Positions 1 through 10,945 of a DNA stretch of 64,000 nt are shown here, in pieces. The notes below the pieces were generated by a model. It was not told where the DNA came from and made no database searches. It saw only the letters and a list, made by a program, of their open reading frames with translations. Source of the DNA: Bathynomus jamesi. Lineage: Eukaryota; Arthropoda; Malacostraca; Isopoda; Cirolanidae. Made by a program: the position numbers and the translations under genes. The first letter of the stretch is position 1. Each line of letters opens with the position of its first letter. The stretch lies in NCBI GenBank assembly GCA_023014485.1, contig JAJOZX010007498.1, positions 62,001 through 126,000 on the forward strand, read 5' to 3'.

Positions 1-1443
1 AGTTATACAAGGGCTATTTTTAAGCTTAGCGTCTTTCATATAACATACATGCTTTACTCCAACCGCCTTATATTTCACATGGCATGTAGAACAGTGAATT
101 TCACCACATTTATGTGTGAATTTTCCCCAATTATCCATCATGTGAAACATAGCACATTCACAGATTCTCATTTTCCTGCACGTGCCAATTGACTTATGGA
201 GCTCAAAACAGTTATTATTGAAAAATGTCCGTCTACACACATCACCACCCCTCTTCTCAGCTTCACCTACACGGCTTTCACATTTGGAGCTTTTACACTG
301 CTCACATACGATGTGGCAATCTTTACAATGTTTCACTATATCAAACTCGATACACCCCTTACACAAATCATGATACCATCCATATTTTCGACTTTTATCA
401 TAACTCGCGTAAAGGTCCTTTATATTACGGATGGGGAGATACGTTGTCCCTGACACCCCTAAAGTAAGTAGGGGTCTTGTACGATCTCTCACACAGCTTT
501 TAAAAACATACACAGTCCTACGATGATTATCCATTCCAAATACAACTATACGAACACTCATTTCCTGTTCTACCCTTCTCAGCTCCTCAGGACCCATATT
601 ACAGTCAAACTCAAGTTTCGCTGGGCAGGAGCTAGTTTATGGGCTCCACTACCATAGGCAACCAAATTTTTTGGGTCCGTGTATTTAGTACAGTAAACAT
701 ACGAGTTAAGGCTACTGCTATAAGACCGCAACCACGATCGACGTTTATATGCCGCCTGTAAATAGCCTGAGAATTGAAGTTAAGAGTATAAGGTGTGGCA
801 CTATGTCCTGCAACACGGAATACACGGTCGATATTTACGTGAAGTTGTCCATATTGAAAGCTATACTACTTTGAGAAGCCTGTATTATACGGCCTAATAT
901 ATACTCTATATCTTCAGACCCGAACCCGAAGGACAGCCTCGTCCTGACTTCACGTTCGTCGCGGTTCTGAAGGACAAACTCTACAATACGTTCAACTATG
1001 CGCCGTAGTCCGTGTTCAATACCATTGGTATACATGGATCTAGGATCAACTCTGACTATACCGATTTTTAGTCAAGGCTCGGGTGGGGGTAGCGGTGCGC
1101 ACCAACTCGAATGTTATACCATCCTCTACAGAACGAGAAGCTGCTGCGGCTGTGGAGGATGTACCCGGAATTGAACAGGAATAAGGGGGTATATTTTTAT
1201 TTGAGGAAGGTACTATTGTGGGGATTGTGTCGTAAGACGTAGAGTTGGGGCCGGCGCAATCCTGGCACGCTTTATACCTGACGTGGAGGGCTCTTCGTCA
1301 TGCCTCCGCTTTGAATTGTCGTGTGCTACAGGTATCGTTGGTGTGAACTCGGCAATGGGGATGGAGTCTGTGATCATAATTACACTGTCGTCGGGGTCAT
1401 CTGTAATATTGAAGATGGGGTGTTGTACCTCATCGTCATTCAC
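1..1443 (-). pseudogene. Polinton protein-primed DNA polymerase B, N-terminal part, frameshifted
   Basis: Family role: protein-primed replication of the Polinton genome. Reading leftwards from 1443, a disordered acidic/basic N-terminus (1443-1213) contains the motif STSGIKRARIAP. A helical segment follows (1035-835), then 840-660 in shifted frames. An open frame from about 640 to base 1 carries a Cys/His-rich stretch: paired Cys, then HKCG, CSTC and HVCYM. That HxCGxxxCxxC...HxCYM arrangement is what I expect before the polymerase core in Polinton PolB. The exonuclease and palm motifs would lie left of the window. At least three frameshifts and an in-frame TAA near 640 break it. Forward-strand open frames at 182-467 are shadows of this gene. 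Confidence 0.8.
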
Positions 1444-1529
1444 TGTTCTGTGAGAGAAGAGAAAAACAAGACTAGCATATAAGGATCATCACTTAAATAT
1501 TTATTATATTTTGTAAATGACCCACTTAG

Positions 1530-2176
1530 GAGTGTGACGTGTTAGAAATAGATTACATAGAAAAATTCAGGTTCACGAGGCCATCCACATGTATTATATC
1601 TGGCCCTACAGGATGTGGTAAAACTGTGTTTATGCTTAAAATCATTAAAGAAAAGGGAGATATATTCTGAAAATTTGTGCATAAAGTTATATGGTGCTAT
1701 TGTACATATCAATCAGTGTTCAACGAGTACCACGATGATATTTTGTTCCACAAAGGTGTATATGACGTTAATTCGTTAAAGGGAAATGAACATTAGTCAT
1801 TGTAATTGACGATCTCATGTTGGAGATGGATAAAACGTTTGCCGAGACATTGACAGTATTCTCCCACCATCTTAACATAAGCGTGTCCTTCATCAATCAG
1901 AATCTATACTTCAAAAATAGATACATGCGCGATGTGTCGTTAAATACACAATATCTAGTCTTATTCGCGTAACGTAGAGATGTATCACAAATTTGGGTAT
2001 TAGTCAATCAAATGTGCCGGAAACAGCGTAAGGAGTTTTTGGAAGTTTATAAAGAAGCTACAAGTCAGCGTTACGGATATTTGCTTTGCGACTTTCATCT
2101 GCGAAACACGTTTAGGGTGCTTCTAAGAACGAATATATTTCCAAACGAGCCTGAAACGGTGTGTATTCCAGAATGA
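1530..2176 (+). pseudogene. Polinton A32-like (FtsK/HerA) genome-packaging ATPase, broken
   Basis: Predicted packaging ATPase that drives DNA into the Polinton capsid. A Walker A motif, SGPTGCGKT, lies near 1600-1625, and a Walker B motif, VIVIDDLM, near 1797-1820. A SHHLNISVSFINQN segment follows (sensor region), then the conserved C-terminal run with a GYLLCDFH core. Defects: an in-frame TGA near 1668, a one-base frameshift just before Walker B near 1790, and a TAA near 1971. No ATG is visible at the start; the frame opens after a TAG just before 1530. The stop overlaps the next start (ATGA at 2173), as in compact viral genomes. Confidence 0.85.
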
Positions 2177-2495
2177 CAAAGAGGCTAAAGAAATACCATG
2201 AATTGATAAAAATCTATCATCGACTGCCCTGGGCAATGCAACAGATGTTTACTAAAAATATCGACTCAGACTTTTTAAATTGCATTGTGAAATCTGACTT
2301 AACGTTATAAATTGCACTGTATCAATGAAACCCCCTCAGAAGGCTCGCCTACGCCGTTACAAGAACATAATACGTGCACTCGCTCGTAAAAGTCAAACTG
2401 TGGGGAAGAAAAACCGAATTATTGTACAAAAAGGAGGGTCATTCCTTCCCATCTTATTTTCAGTTTGGGGTCCTTTACTGACTAAATTAATATAA
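2173..2495 (+). pseudogene. small conserved Polinton basic protein, frameshifted
   Basis: A small protein of about 105 residues, starting MTKRLKKY. It carries a basic middle (KARLRRYKNIIRALARKSQ) and ends with the signature IVQKGGSFLPILF. This lysine-rich, hydrophobic-tailed small protein recurs next to the ATPase in Polintons that I recall, and its molecular role is not established. The frame breaks near 2310, where the first half meets TAA and the second half continues one base over. It overlaps the ATPase end at the start and the following gene at the end (TAATG). Placement and the QKGG signature support the assignment; function is not inferred further. Confidence 0.6.
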
Positions 2496-3083
2496 TGAAG
2501 AAAGTGGTAGTGATTCCACACGAGGTGTATGCTTCACTGCAAAGTTCAAAGAATCCAGGCACGGTTCTAGAACCCCGTAAATGCAGGCTTAAAAATGGAA
2601 AGCGAATTGTTAGCCCAATTAAACAGTGAAAAAGCACCTGATGAGAAAAGAATCTTATATCAAGAAGCTCTGCAGAAATTTCTTCACGAGTACGAAAATT
2701 ATAAGAATCCGACAGAGATTCCCGTGGTTATTAGACACAGCACGGACAACGATGGGCATGGTGACATAGGGCCTGTGTCCGACGATAGAGCTGACCAACC
2801 AAAGATTAGCGGGTCGGCCACACAACATATCGAGCATGTATTAAAAAGCACCCTCTCACATACATTGAGGAATAAAGGTTTAAGTCTTTATAATCTATTG
2901 AATGAGGATCCCAACATACAATGGATCGATACAGGTAAGGTCATTGTGGAAGGAGCAAAGGTACAGGGATCGAATATCGTAGATATCGTCCATGATCTGG
3001 TGAGAAAGTGGGACAGGCCCTCACCATCAGGACGGAAGCATATTAAAGCAAGACTACAACAAAAAAAGTTCCCAAAACAATGA
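2495..3083 (+). pseudogene. conserved Polinton protein of unknown function, frameshifted
   Basis: Two frames make one protein. MKKVVVIPHEVYASLQSS opens at 2495, and the second frame (2595-3083, 162 residues) continues with a helical acidic region. It ends in a compact domain near residues 95-160 of that frame, with the core VEGAKVQGSNIVDIVHDL. That C-terminal pattern (a Gly turn, then SNIxDLVxxxxRK) recurs in Polinton-encoded and transposon-derived proteins of arthropods as I remember them. No catalytic motif is visible. The shift lies between 2585 and 2600. It sits between the small basic protein and the integrase. Confidence 0.6.
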
Positions 3084-3229
3084 TATGAAATCTGAGCAAG
3101 TTAAAAGACTTGGAACATGCATCGCGCGTGACACAATTGAAAACGCCACCAACACCCGCCGGTAACACCTCTGAAGAGGAGAAAGAAGAGGCTAAACAAC
3201 GATCAACCCTACCCACGTTCCTTTAAAAT

Positions 3230-4303
3230 ATGCAAATGGCTAACATATTAAGAAGACGCTATTATGATATTTCTAGCCTAGCCTCCTAATGAGGCGTAGA
3301 TAGACTGTACAGAAGTGTTTACAATGATGGAGTAGGAAAAAAGATGTTGAGAGGTTTTATGCGGGAGCAGGACGCTTATACACTTCATAAGCCTGTGAGA
3401 AAAAGGTTTAAAACAGCCAAGACAACAGTTGCTTCGATTGACTTTATTTGGCAAGCAGATTTAACAGACATGCAAAGATATTCAGTGTATAACAATGGTT
3501 ACCGCTACATCCTATTCATAATAGATGTATTCTCTAGATATCTGTGGCTAATTCCTCTGAAAATAAATCGCCTGAAACAGTTGCTAAAGCCACCAAAACG
3601 TTGATGTTGAAGGAAAACAGGGTTCCTGGCTATTTTTGTACGGATATGGGGAAAGAATTTATAGGCCGCGCTTTTCAGAACATGTTGACAGAGTTTAATA
3701 TCAGCTAGTACACTACCTATTCTATACATAAGGCATCTTTAGCTGAAAGAGTTCAACGTACCATAAAGGAACGCATGCACTGGTATTTTACACAAAAACA
3801 CAGATTTCTAGACATTCTTGAATCATTGGCCTCATCATACAACCACTCACACCATCGCACGATTGGGACAACACCTAACGAGATTTTAGAAAGAGGTGCG
3901 CGCAGAGAGCCTGATGTGAGAAGAGTTGGAAGACCACCACCACCACACTGCGCGTTTCAAAATCAATGATTATGTAAGGCTGTCGCGTTCGGGAAATAAA
4001 TTCGCGAAGGGACTTGAGCAAGGATGGACACGTGAGATTTTTAAAGTTAGGGATATGAAATCTAAAGACGAGATAATGTTGTATTACGTAGAAGATTTGA
4101 ATCGGGAAGAAATCGCAGTAGGCTTTTACCGCGAGGAGTTGCAGAAAATGACATTTAATTTAGGAAAAAATGTGTTTAAAATTGAAAATTTTTTAGGAAG
4201 GAAAGGTTCAGGAAAGAGAAAAATGTACGTCGTGAAATGGCTAGGATACCCAGAAAGCTTCAACACCTATATAAAAGCTGATGCAATAATGGAGTTTAAA
4301 TAG
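3230..4303 (+). pseudogene. Polinton retroviral-type integrase with C-terminal chromodomain, broken
   Basis: Family role: joins Polinton ends to target DNA. After an N-terminal segment with two consecutive stops (TAA TGA near 3287), the catalytic core is readable. The first Asp lies in QADLTDMQRYS, with YRYILFIIDVFSRY after it. The second Asp is in FCTDMGKEFIG (near 3635-3665), in a new frame. The Glu is in KASLAERVQRT (near 3730-3760). A third frame (3926-4303) has an SH3-like segment and a chromodomain ending KRKMYVVKWLGYPESFN, typical of chromointegrases that read modified histones. Defects: stops near 3287 and 3705 and frameshifts near 3570 and 3960. All three catalytic residues are still present. 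Confidence 0.9.
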
Positions 4304-4311
4304 TATGCAAC

Positions 4312-5151
4312 ATGGCGCCTAACCATTTCTACGTCACACTCCCGTCTTCTTCGTCCCTGTCTGTACACCCTAACAACACACTAGCCAATTTTGTAAAAGA
4401 ACTCCACGCACCCATTGAATTGGGTCATGATACGTATGAGGTGGGTATATGCGAAATTCGGCTGAATACCCTTTTTTTTAAGTATTGATTATAAAGAATC
4501 CGTTTTTACGATTCTTAGAGACTGCGATGAGTGTGAAAAAGCCGGGGTAACTCGGGATGAAACCATGCGTACCACCCTGACTGGGGATGCACGGTATTAC
4601 AGTACAGAAGTAACACTAGGACCGGGTCACTATGGTGCGGTCGAGGATGTTGTGAGAGACTTAAACGTAAGTTTAAAAAGCTCAAATCTTACGGGCGATT
4701 TAGTATACGAAATCGTAAACAATGATCCCCATGCATGTACTGTGGCCCTAAAATCGCAGGCTAACCGAAATATTAAAGACCAAAGAGTGTTCAAAATTTT
4801 GACCGATCGACGATATCGATCAGTCATCCAAAGAGATACATTTCACGAGGCACAACACGACTTGTCCAGCATAATGTATCAGTTGAAATTGGAGAAAATG
4901 GCTGATGGCTATAAACCCCGAGACATGTACTATATTTACAGCAATATAGTGGAGCACTAGTTTGTTGGGGATATCCAGGCACGCCTGCTGCGCATAGCGC
5001 ACATCCCCAACCTTAGAGGAAGGAGTTTGAGTATTACATATGACACGCCTCATTATGTGAATATCGCAGCTAATCTAATAACTAATATCTCAATATAGTG
5101 TATATAAGAACGATTGAGGGAAAAATTTCCCATTCGGTAACGGGAGCTTAA
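4312..5151 (+). pseudogene. Polinton virion-protein candidate ('LPSxxS' family), broken
   Basis: Starts MAPNHFYVTLPSSSS, followed by HPNNTLANF and a YEVGICEI segment. This fits a conserved Polinton protein that begins FYVTLPSNxS and has an EVGL-E-I motif, usually grouped with structural proteins. I cannot confirm which capsid position it fills. The middle is open from 4565 to 4958 and contains a DMYYIYSNIVE motif. A TAG at 4958-4960 then interrupts a continuing frame (FVGDIQARLLRI, PHYVNIA), and a last shift leads to the C-terminal YIRTIEGKISHSVTGA, stopping at 5149. Another frameshift lies near 4480, in a run of T. Confidence 0.7.
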
Positions 5152-5185
5152 CAATGAAACTGCACTTTCGACGCACTGAGTTATA

Positions 5186-5521
5186 ATGGCCAGAGAACTT
5201 TTCATAGTCTATCGAGATATGAGATACCAGCGTGGTAGTGGACTTGGATCCACTTTTTCAACCATACTACGTACGGCTGTCCCCTTGCTGAAGAGGGGTG
5301 CCAGATACCTCGGGAGGAAAGCGCTACAATCAGGTCTTAACACGGCAGAAGACATATTGGCTGGGGCTAAACCTAAAGAAGCTCTAAAAAGACACTTAAA
5401 GCGTACACGGGACAAAATCGTCAAAGATGCAAAGAGAAAAATGCGTGGTGGTGGGAAGAAGAAGAGGGCTGTCCGGAAGAAGGGGTTATCACCACGTGGC
5501 ATTAAACTTAAAAGGATATAA
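5186..5521 (+). CDS. Polinton basic virion-associated protein
   Basis: An open frame of 111 residues. Near residues 14-30 is the pattern YQRGSGLGSTFSTILRTAVP, then LLKRGARYLGRKALQSGLN, and a strongly basic tail (KKKRAVRKKGL). The QRGxGxGxF...PLLKxGAxxxGxxAL layout is a recurrent Polinton protein just before the major capsid gene. Its composition suggests DNA or core binding, but that is inference. The upstream part may be truncated, since related proteins often have a longer N-terminus. It shows no stop or shift and is the best preserved reading frame of the element. Confidence 0.6.
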   Translation: MARELFIVYRDMRYQRGSGLGSTFSTILRTAVPLLKRGARYLGRKALQSGLNTAEDILAGAKPKEALKRHLKRTRDKIVKDAKRKMRGGGKKKRAVRKKGLSPRGIKLKRI

Positions 5522-5598
5522 AAAAGAAGTGTTCTAAGCGAATGAATCATAGTTTGTTTACTACGTGTCGCGAGAGGAGGCACTATTTCTAACTCGTC

Positions 5599-6924
5599 AT
5601 GGCACGCTTCATCCATCCGTGTAGTTCACAATGTTGTAAATCGGAGCTGTCCCTCTTTGACATGCCTCCAACTCAAGTTTCTATTGAACACAGCGACTTT
5701 ATTACAATTAACCCTTTAAATACAATTAGTTCCCCGAGTGCCCCTATAGAATTCGTGATACCCAACTCAGGCCCTTCCTTTTTCACCAAAGCTGTGTGCA
5801 CATTTACGCTAAACTATGTATAACCCATTCTGATGGAACGGACTGCGATGACAAATATGCTGTATACCCTGAAACAAACTTTCTGCACTCCTTATTCAAC
5901 CAGTGTGACGTATATTTAAATCAGGTCAACATATCGACAGGAACGGGATACTATCACCTACGATCCTATCTGGAAAATGTGCTGAACTTTTCCAAAGACG
6001 CGAAGGATACTTTTTTAAGTGCCGAGGGCTATTATCAAGCTAAAGACGAAAGTGGTACAAAGGACAAATTTAAAAATTCTAAAAAGAAGATATATGAGTG
6101 TTTTGGACGCCTCCATACAGGCTTCACATTCCAGGAGAAATTGCTTGTGAATCGGGTGGATATGAAAATAAAGCTCACCCGCACGAATTCTGAGATCTGT
6201 TTAAATCTGGGAACTGATAAAGAAGAGGGAGCAAAACCCGTTGTGATTCACATTATGGAGACATACCTCTGCGTACGGTGATTGAAACTGAGTTCACCTA
6301 AACAAATAGAAATTGAAAAAAATTTACTACACGCCACAGTAAAATACCCAATTAACAGAGCATAGATCAAACTATACACAATGCCAGCAGGGTTGGCCTC
6401 GAAACAGATAGAAAATATCGCCCTGAGAAATCTACCTAAAAGAATATTAAATGGAATGCAGGACCATGCTTCTGTGAATGGAAAATATAAAAAGAGGGCC
6501 TTTAAATTCGAGAATTTCGGCCTTAAAAATATAACTATACGTCAATGGCGTTGCGTTGGGTGGAGCTATGGATATGGATTATTCATCAGACGCTGTGTTC
6601 CCGCTTTGCGTGAGAGCATATGGTAATCTGACCCATATTGCAGGTGCTTGTGATGAGCTCGGGATTGGGATAACTCAGAAAGAATTCATCGATCAATTTA
6701 ACCTTTATCCGTTTGACATCACACCTGACTTATCTGCTAGGGTAAATACACACTTAAGTCCACAACAGAGTGGAAACATTTCAGTCAGATTGGAATTCGC
6801 CAAGCCTATAGACGCGCCTATAAGTGTATTAGTATACCTCGAGTAACAAGCCCTAATAGAAGTTGACAGATTTAGGAGCGTTGCCACTGACTTAAAATGG
6901 ATGCGAATACACTTCAGAGAGTAA
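5599..6924 (+). pseudogene. Polinton major capsid protein (double jelly-roll), broken
   Basis: Family role: forms the hexon-like shell. The N-terminus MARFIHPCSSQCCKSELSLF followed by PPTQVSIE matches the Polinton MCP start (HxCSxxCxKSELDLF...PPTQTSIE). A second frame (5796-6281) holds the jelly-roll core with FLHSLFNQCDVYLN, YHLRSYLENVLNFSKDAKD and QEKLLVNRVDMKIKL. Further pieces give VKYPINRA (near 6340-6360), PKRILNGM and the C-terminal FDITPDLSARVNTHLSPQQS. The final LIEVDRFRSVATD follows an in-frame TAA at 6844. Defects: a frameshift near 5815, a stop at 6281, and shifts near 6370 and 6560. The usual length of about 440 residues is covered end to end. The end overlaps the protease start at 6897. 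Confidence 0.9.
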
Positions 6925-7286
6925 TGAATAGTGAACGAATCACACGTTCCAAATTTATCGGTGTGTTTGCGAAGAATGAAACATTGAAATTGCCAACTAC
7001 GAGAGATTGCGGTAGCCTTATTGTGAACACAGATGTTATTGGTAGTGAAGGGATTCATTGGTTTGCAATCTATTTTAAAAATAGGGACCGCATGTACTAT
7101 TTTGATTCACTCGGTACTCAGCCCTGGAGTGACCCTGTTATTGTAAAATTTCTCGAGCAGATGCATATCCCCGAAGTTTTATGGAATTCCTTCCGGCTAC
7201 AAGGATATTTTAGTGATACTTTTCGGATGTACTACCTTTCATTTCTCATGCATATGTCACGTGGTAAGGAATTTATAAATTTTTAA
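6897..7286 (+). pseudogene. Polinton adenain-like cysteine protease, open but catalytic Cys lost
   Basis: Family role: maturation of virion proteins. The frame is open for 129 residues. The catalytic His lies in GSEGIHWFAIYF (near residue 59), the acidic residue in YFDSLGTQPW, and the conserved Gln in RLQGYFSDT. The position expected to read TCGxY reads TFRMYYLSFL: Phe and Arg stand where the nucleophile Cys and Gly belong. The protein therefore cannot be an active cysteine protease although its frame is intact. It starts inside the capsid gene's last codons, in another frame. Confidence 0.85.
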
Positions 7287-8761
7287 AAATTATTCGACCT
7301 GTGTCACACCCAACGAAACGACGAAATGGTATGTAGACAGATAAAAAGCCGTTTTCCGATTGTGCGCACTCGTTGTATAGTATGATGTTTTGTTCGTGTA
7401 TATGTAAAAATGAACAATGAATAATCGGTATTCATTTTTACGTGAGAAACCAAAATCGCCTGAGCGAGTTTGGATAGAATTTCGATTTGTGCTTTCTATT
7501 GTACTTTTCTATTATGGTTGTCTTGCATCTAACCCTCGTCCCGAAATTTTATTAGATTATGCATACACATTGCATATAACAGGATTGGAACCCGTAGTTG
7601 TACTTCTTAGTCCTTAATACCCACTCTGTCTCTAATTCGTTTCTTTTAAATCCTCCCAAATAATGACTTACAGTTACACTGTACGCATGACATAATTTGA
7701 ATAACTATGACGTCATAAAAGTAACTTAATTTGCTTCACGTTTCCATACCTTGAACACTGAATCACGTGTTTAGTATGTGGACATCTTCCGTATTCAATG
7801 TATGGTAAATTCTTTAACATAATAAAAACTGTACACTCTATACGTCATTATTTATATGTTATGGCCTGTCTGGTATGATGCAATATAACTATTATTCGAC
7901 CATATTCATCTATACGTCCATATCTTATCTTGACCATTATCCTATATCAATTTTATTAAATATTCATTTTTACTCGTGTCAGTCTATGAAATGTGCACAA
8001 AACTTTAGGCATCCGTACCTGTTCGTTCAAAGTCGTGCAAATACGTTAGCATGTATTATTTTTTATTTATTATTTTAATTATTTCACCTCTTGCAATGAA
8101 CTCGAAAATGCTTATGCAAGTGTACGCAATTCGATGATCACAGCATAAATTAACATCTGAAGTCGTAAAATCTCCTCTCGCCCTAATTCCAATTTATAAC
8201 ACATTATCATGCGTTATGTTAAATCATGTGTGTCATTTATATATAAATATATACCGTATGTGCCCATGTACTCTGTGTTGTACTAATAACCATATATAAA
8301 TATAAAAACTGTGTAAGAATTGTAAGTGACTAATGTACTTAATAATGTAATTGATGTACCGTACTTTAATGAAACTTTAATTAACGATAATAATTTAATA
8401 TAAAGTAATTAATGTATTTTAATAACAATGATTAACGATAATAAACGAATGTGAATTGATTGGTAATTGTAATCATAATTGTAATAAACCAAAATTACAA
8501 CGTACTCGGTGATGTGCTTAACTTGTACACAATGTACTACTCTGAAATTATGTCGCCCTTTAGAAATGTACATACTCGGCGAAAATACGATTATTTCATA
8601 TTTGTTTTAAAATTTTTATTTGGAATCTTTAAAAAATCTGATCATGTGTTTAAAGGAGGAAACTTAACCTTCAAACTGCACTCCCCCAAAATTTAGATTA
8701 CATATTAAGCATGTAATTGTAAACTAGTTACTTCTTACTACTTCTTCGATTACTTCGATTA
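7287..8761. other. AT-rich non-coding stretch after the Polinton
   Basis: No recognised gene. An open frame at 7417-7617 (66 residues) and others near 7875 and 8460 show no known motif and have biased composition. The block is rich in ATAA/TTAA, with AATAAA-like hexamers near 7820. It may include the unrecognised right end of the Polinton. Confidence 0.4.
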
Positions 8762-8870
8762 TCACTCCCTTGTTAGCAGCCTCTCAGCGAGGAGGGGGCA
8801 GAGGCCCCTTGCCTCCTTAATTTTTAGATTCCGGCCTGAGCCATGGTCGAAAGAGGTCGAACCTCTACCC
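8762..8870 (-). CDS. candidate terminal exon of the same host gene
   Basis: After the acceptor AATTTACAG (8880-8871), a segment in the phase required by exon C reads GRGSTSFDHGSGRNLKIKEA and ends at TGA 8764-8762, followed at once by TAA. It is GC-richer than its surroundings. The acceptor is weaker than those of exons A-C, and the GGGGC-rich part could be repeat-derived, so this is only a candidate. With it the gene would end in the window. Confidence 0.3.
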
Positions 8871-9001
8871 CTGTAAATTCAGAGCACTACCTGTACATTT
8901 TTAGAAGTAAATTACAGTAACAAAACTTTTTTTTATCTTTTCCTTCGAGCTGTGCTCTCGTCCGAGAACTCAGTCAATAGAGAAAAATAATTTCCCGATA
9001 C

Positions 9002-10131
9002 GTTATAAGAAGCATCAGGGAATCCAGAGAATTTAGTAAGTTTTCACGAAATCCTCCGAACCCACCCAGTGGTATAGAAAGAGAAGAATTAACAAGTCTG
9101 TCGACCCTATAGCGAAAAAAGAAAAATTAGAATATTATAGAAGAAAAACTATCGCGAGAAATGTCCGTTGTTGCCCCCTAACCAGAACCCCGTTGACTTC
9201 GAACCAACCCAGGGCCATAGACAGAGGGGGTAACATATATATATATATATTTGTATCAATAATGTTAGTTTGTATATTCCGTACCTTATTTAAGATGGTT
9301 ATTTTACTAAAAACATGATTTCTTTCATTTAATAAATTGATGAAAATACAGTGTTTTCCCCGAAAAAAAAAATCGACACAAAAAAAATACATTATTTCGT
9401 TAATAATCTGACAATCGTTGGGTTGATTGCTTGGTAAATCTTCTACCTCCGTATTCAGGTCTACGACATGCGTTTCTTCAAAACGAAAAGATTGTATAAC
9501 ACCTGTCAAATCCTCATCGGACCTTAAAGGAGAAAGAATAATTAATTTATACTGAATCTTTTTTAATAAAAACTCAATTGTTTAAAACATATGCAGAGTA
9601 TACATATAGTAAGAGTATTACAATGTGAAGATATCTTTGAACCGCTCAGAGAAGTTCCTTAAGAGAAAATGCCGAATAACATTTATTATGGAATTTATAA
9701 AATTATTTAAAACATGTAAAGGATTGCTATAAAAAAAATTCAACGAATGAAAACAGGACTTTAGCATAATATTAATTGCAAACTAATCTAATTGCGGATA
9801 CCTACTATTTAAATGAAACATTTTTAATGTGATGAATTACTACAACCCTCCATATATATATGATGAAATAATCCAGAACAGTGCTCTTTCTCCTAATGAC
9901 AGGCACACTAAATAAATAACCAATTCGCGAATAATTGGCTACAAAAAATAAAATGACAGGCACATAATTATTTACATTGCTACGGCAGTCCCTTGCGTCA
10001 GATCGTAAGGAGCGTCAGTGCAAATATCATCAACGGTTTGCGTTGGAAATAATCCATCCCGGTCGGCTGCGTTAAAAAGATTAATTGTAGACACCGCTGC
10101 AGTGTCTCCAACTTGATAGAAATCCGGTAAA
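9002..10131 (-). CDS. internal exons of an unrecognised host gene
   Basis: Three short exons in transcript order: A 10131-9976 (156 nt), B 9522-9391 (132 nt), C 9106-9002 (105 nt). Each begins after a good acceptor (CTTTACAG, TCTCCTTTAAG, TTTTTTCGCTATAG) and ends before GT (GTAAAT, GTATTT, GTATCG). Each is a multiple of three and each intron is phase 2, so the frame runs through all three without a stop. The encoded chain is acidic and Asp-rich in A and B (LPDFYQVGDTAAVSTINLF; SDEDLTGVIQSFRFEETHV) and Gly/Leu-rich in C (SIPLGGFGGFRENLLNSL). I recognise no domain. The introns hold a (TA)n and A-runs. If C is not spliced at 9001, its frame ends at TGA 8976-8974. Upstream exons were not found. 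Confidence 0.5.
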
Positions 10132-10726
10132 CTGTAAAGTTATTGATTCATGACGGAGGGAATGTTTATTCACTGGTGAAAATAACTACTGTGACTCCCA
10201 GCTGAAAATATTTATTTTTATATGCATGATCCCCAAGCACCATCCCCAAAAGGGTAATAGGCGGTTCGTAAGTTTCATGATTGATTGTCAATGTAACTAG
10301 GCGGGGCTATGTTAAATTTGTGCACAATCGTAATACTTATATTACGTACCCGCGCTTTGGACGTCCTGATTGGTCGACTAATGGTGTCTTTATCTTCTCT
10401 CCGTAGATTTAATGTTCACATCTCAAGGTGTATTGCCACTTGCAATCTCTACCACGACAATATTTGCAATATTATTTGCCCCCATACTATTCTTGGTTTT
10501 CCCATTTTGGAACCCACCCCTTTATGCAATATCCATCACCCCTTTGCAACATTGATCAACATTTGTCACTTGCAATCTCTATCATGACAATATTTTACAT
10601 TATTATTATTTGCGGTCATACTATTCGATCCTCAACTTTGATTCATCTATTCGGCTTGACTTTCTACTTGCCAATTCTCGCGTAGGAGTGTGATTAAATT
10701 GTTTAATTCGTGAAAATGAATGTCTG
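10132..10726. other. non-coding; imperfect direct duplication
   Basis: No gene recognised. The phrase CACTTGCAATCTCTA followed by a GACAATATT block occurs at about 10437 and again at about 10567. The TTGCGGTCATACTA block near 10610 also appears near 22434, so part of this is a dispersed repeat. Confidence 0.4.
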
Positions 10727-10945
10727 GTTGGGCCGGTAGATAAATGGGCACCCTAGGTATCTTAGTGGTTAAGACGCTGGGTGCTGATCGTAGGTTGAGA
10801 GATCGAGTCCGTGCAATGACATTGTAATTTCTGCCTGCCTGTGCTGGAGCGTAGTTCAGATTCAACGTTAAACTGTAGTTCTAAGGCGGGTGACTAGCTT
10901 GATCTTAGTCAAAATGAACAATTCGGGGAGAAGGAAAACTGATTT
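10727..10945 (+). repeat. tRNA-derived SINE, copy 1
   Basis: Contains GATAAATGGGCACCC, then a pol III A-box-like TATCTTAGTGGTTAAGAC and a B-box-like GAGATCGAGTCCG about 30 bases on, followed by a shared tail through ACGTTAAACTGTAG. The same order recurs at 39460-39690. Composition and boxes fit a SINE of tRNA origin. An open frame on the minus strand here is not a gene. Confidence 0.65.

Larger units (their letters stand above)
1..7286. mobile_element. Polinton/Maverick (adintovirus-like) element, decayed, left end outside window
   Basis: Polintons are large virus-like DNA transposons of eukaryotes. This block holds their characteristic set in readable order: protein-primed PolB on the minus strand, then on the plus strand an A32-like ATPase, two small conserved proteins, integrase with chromodomain, a virion-protein candidate, a basic protein, the major capsid protein and an adenain-like protease. 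Spacing is viral: the ATPase stop and the next start overlap as ATGA, the next junction is TAATG, and the capsid end overlaps the protease start. Nearly every gene has a frameshift or stop, so the copy is dead. The left end lies beyond base 1. I did not find the terminal inverted repeats, so the right limit (last gene end) is a minimum. Confidence 0.9.

Noticed and set aside
182..467. Three overlapping forward open frames
   Set aside because: They lie opposite the Cys-rich polymerase frame on the minus strand, which has recognisable motifs; the forward frames have none.
9135..9509. 124-residue minus-strand open frame as a single gene
   Set aside because: It runs through a (TA)n and A-runs and its first part is better explained as exon B plus read-through into an intron.
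10309..10685. Overlapping forward frames of 85-92 residues
   Set aside because: They follow an imperfect dispersed duplication and show no protein motif.
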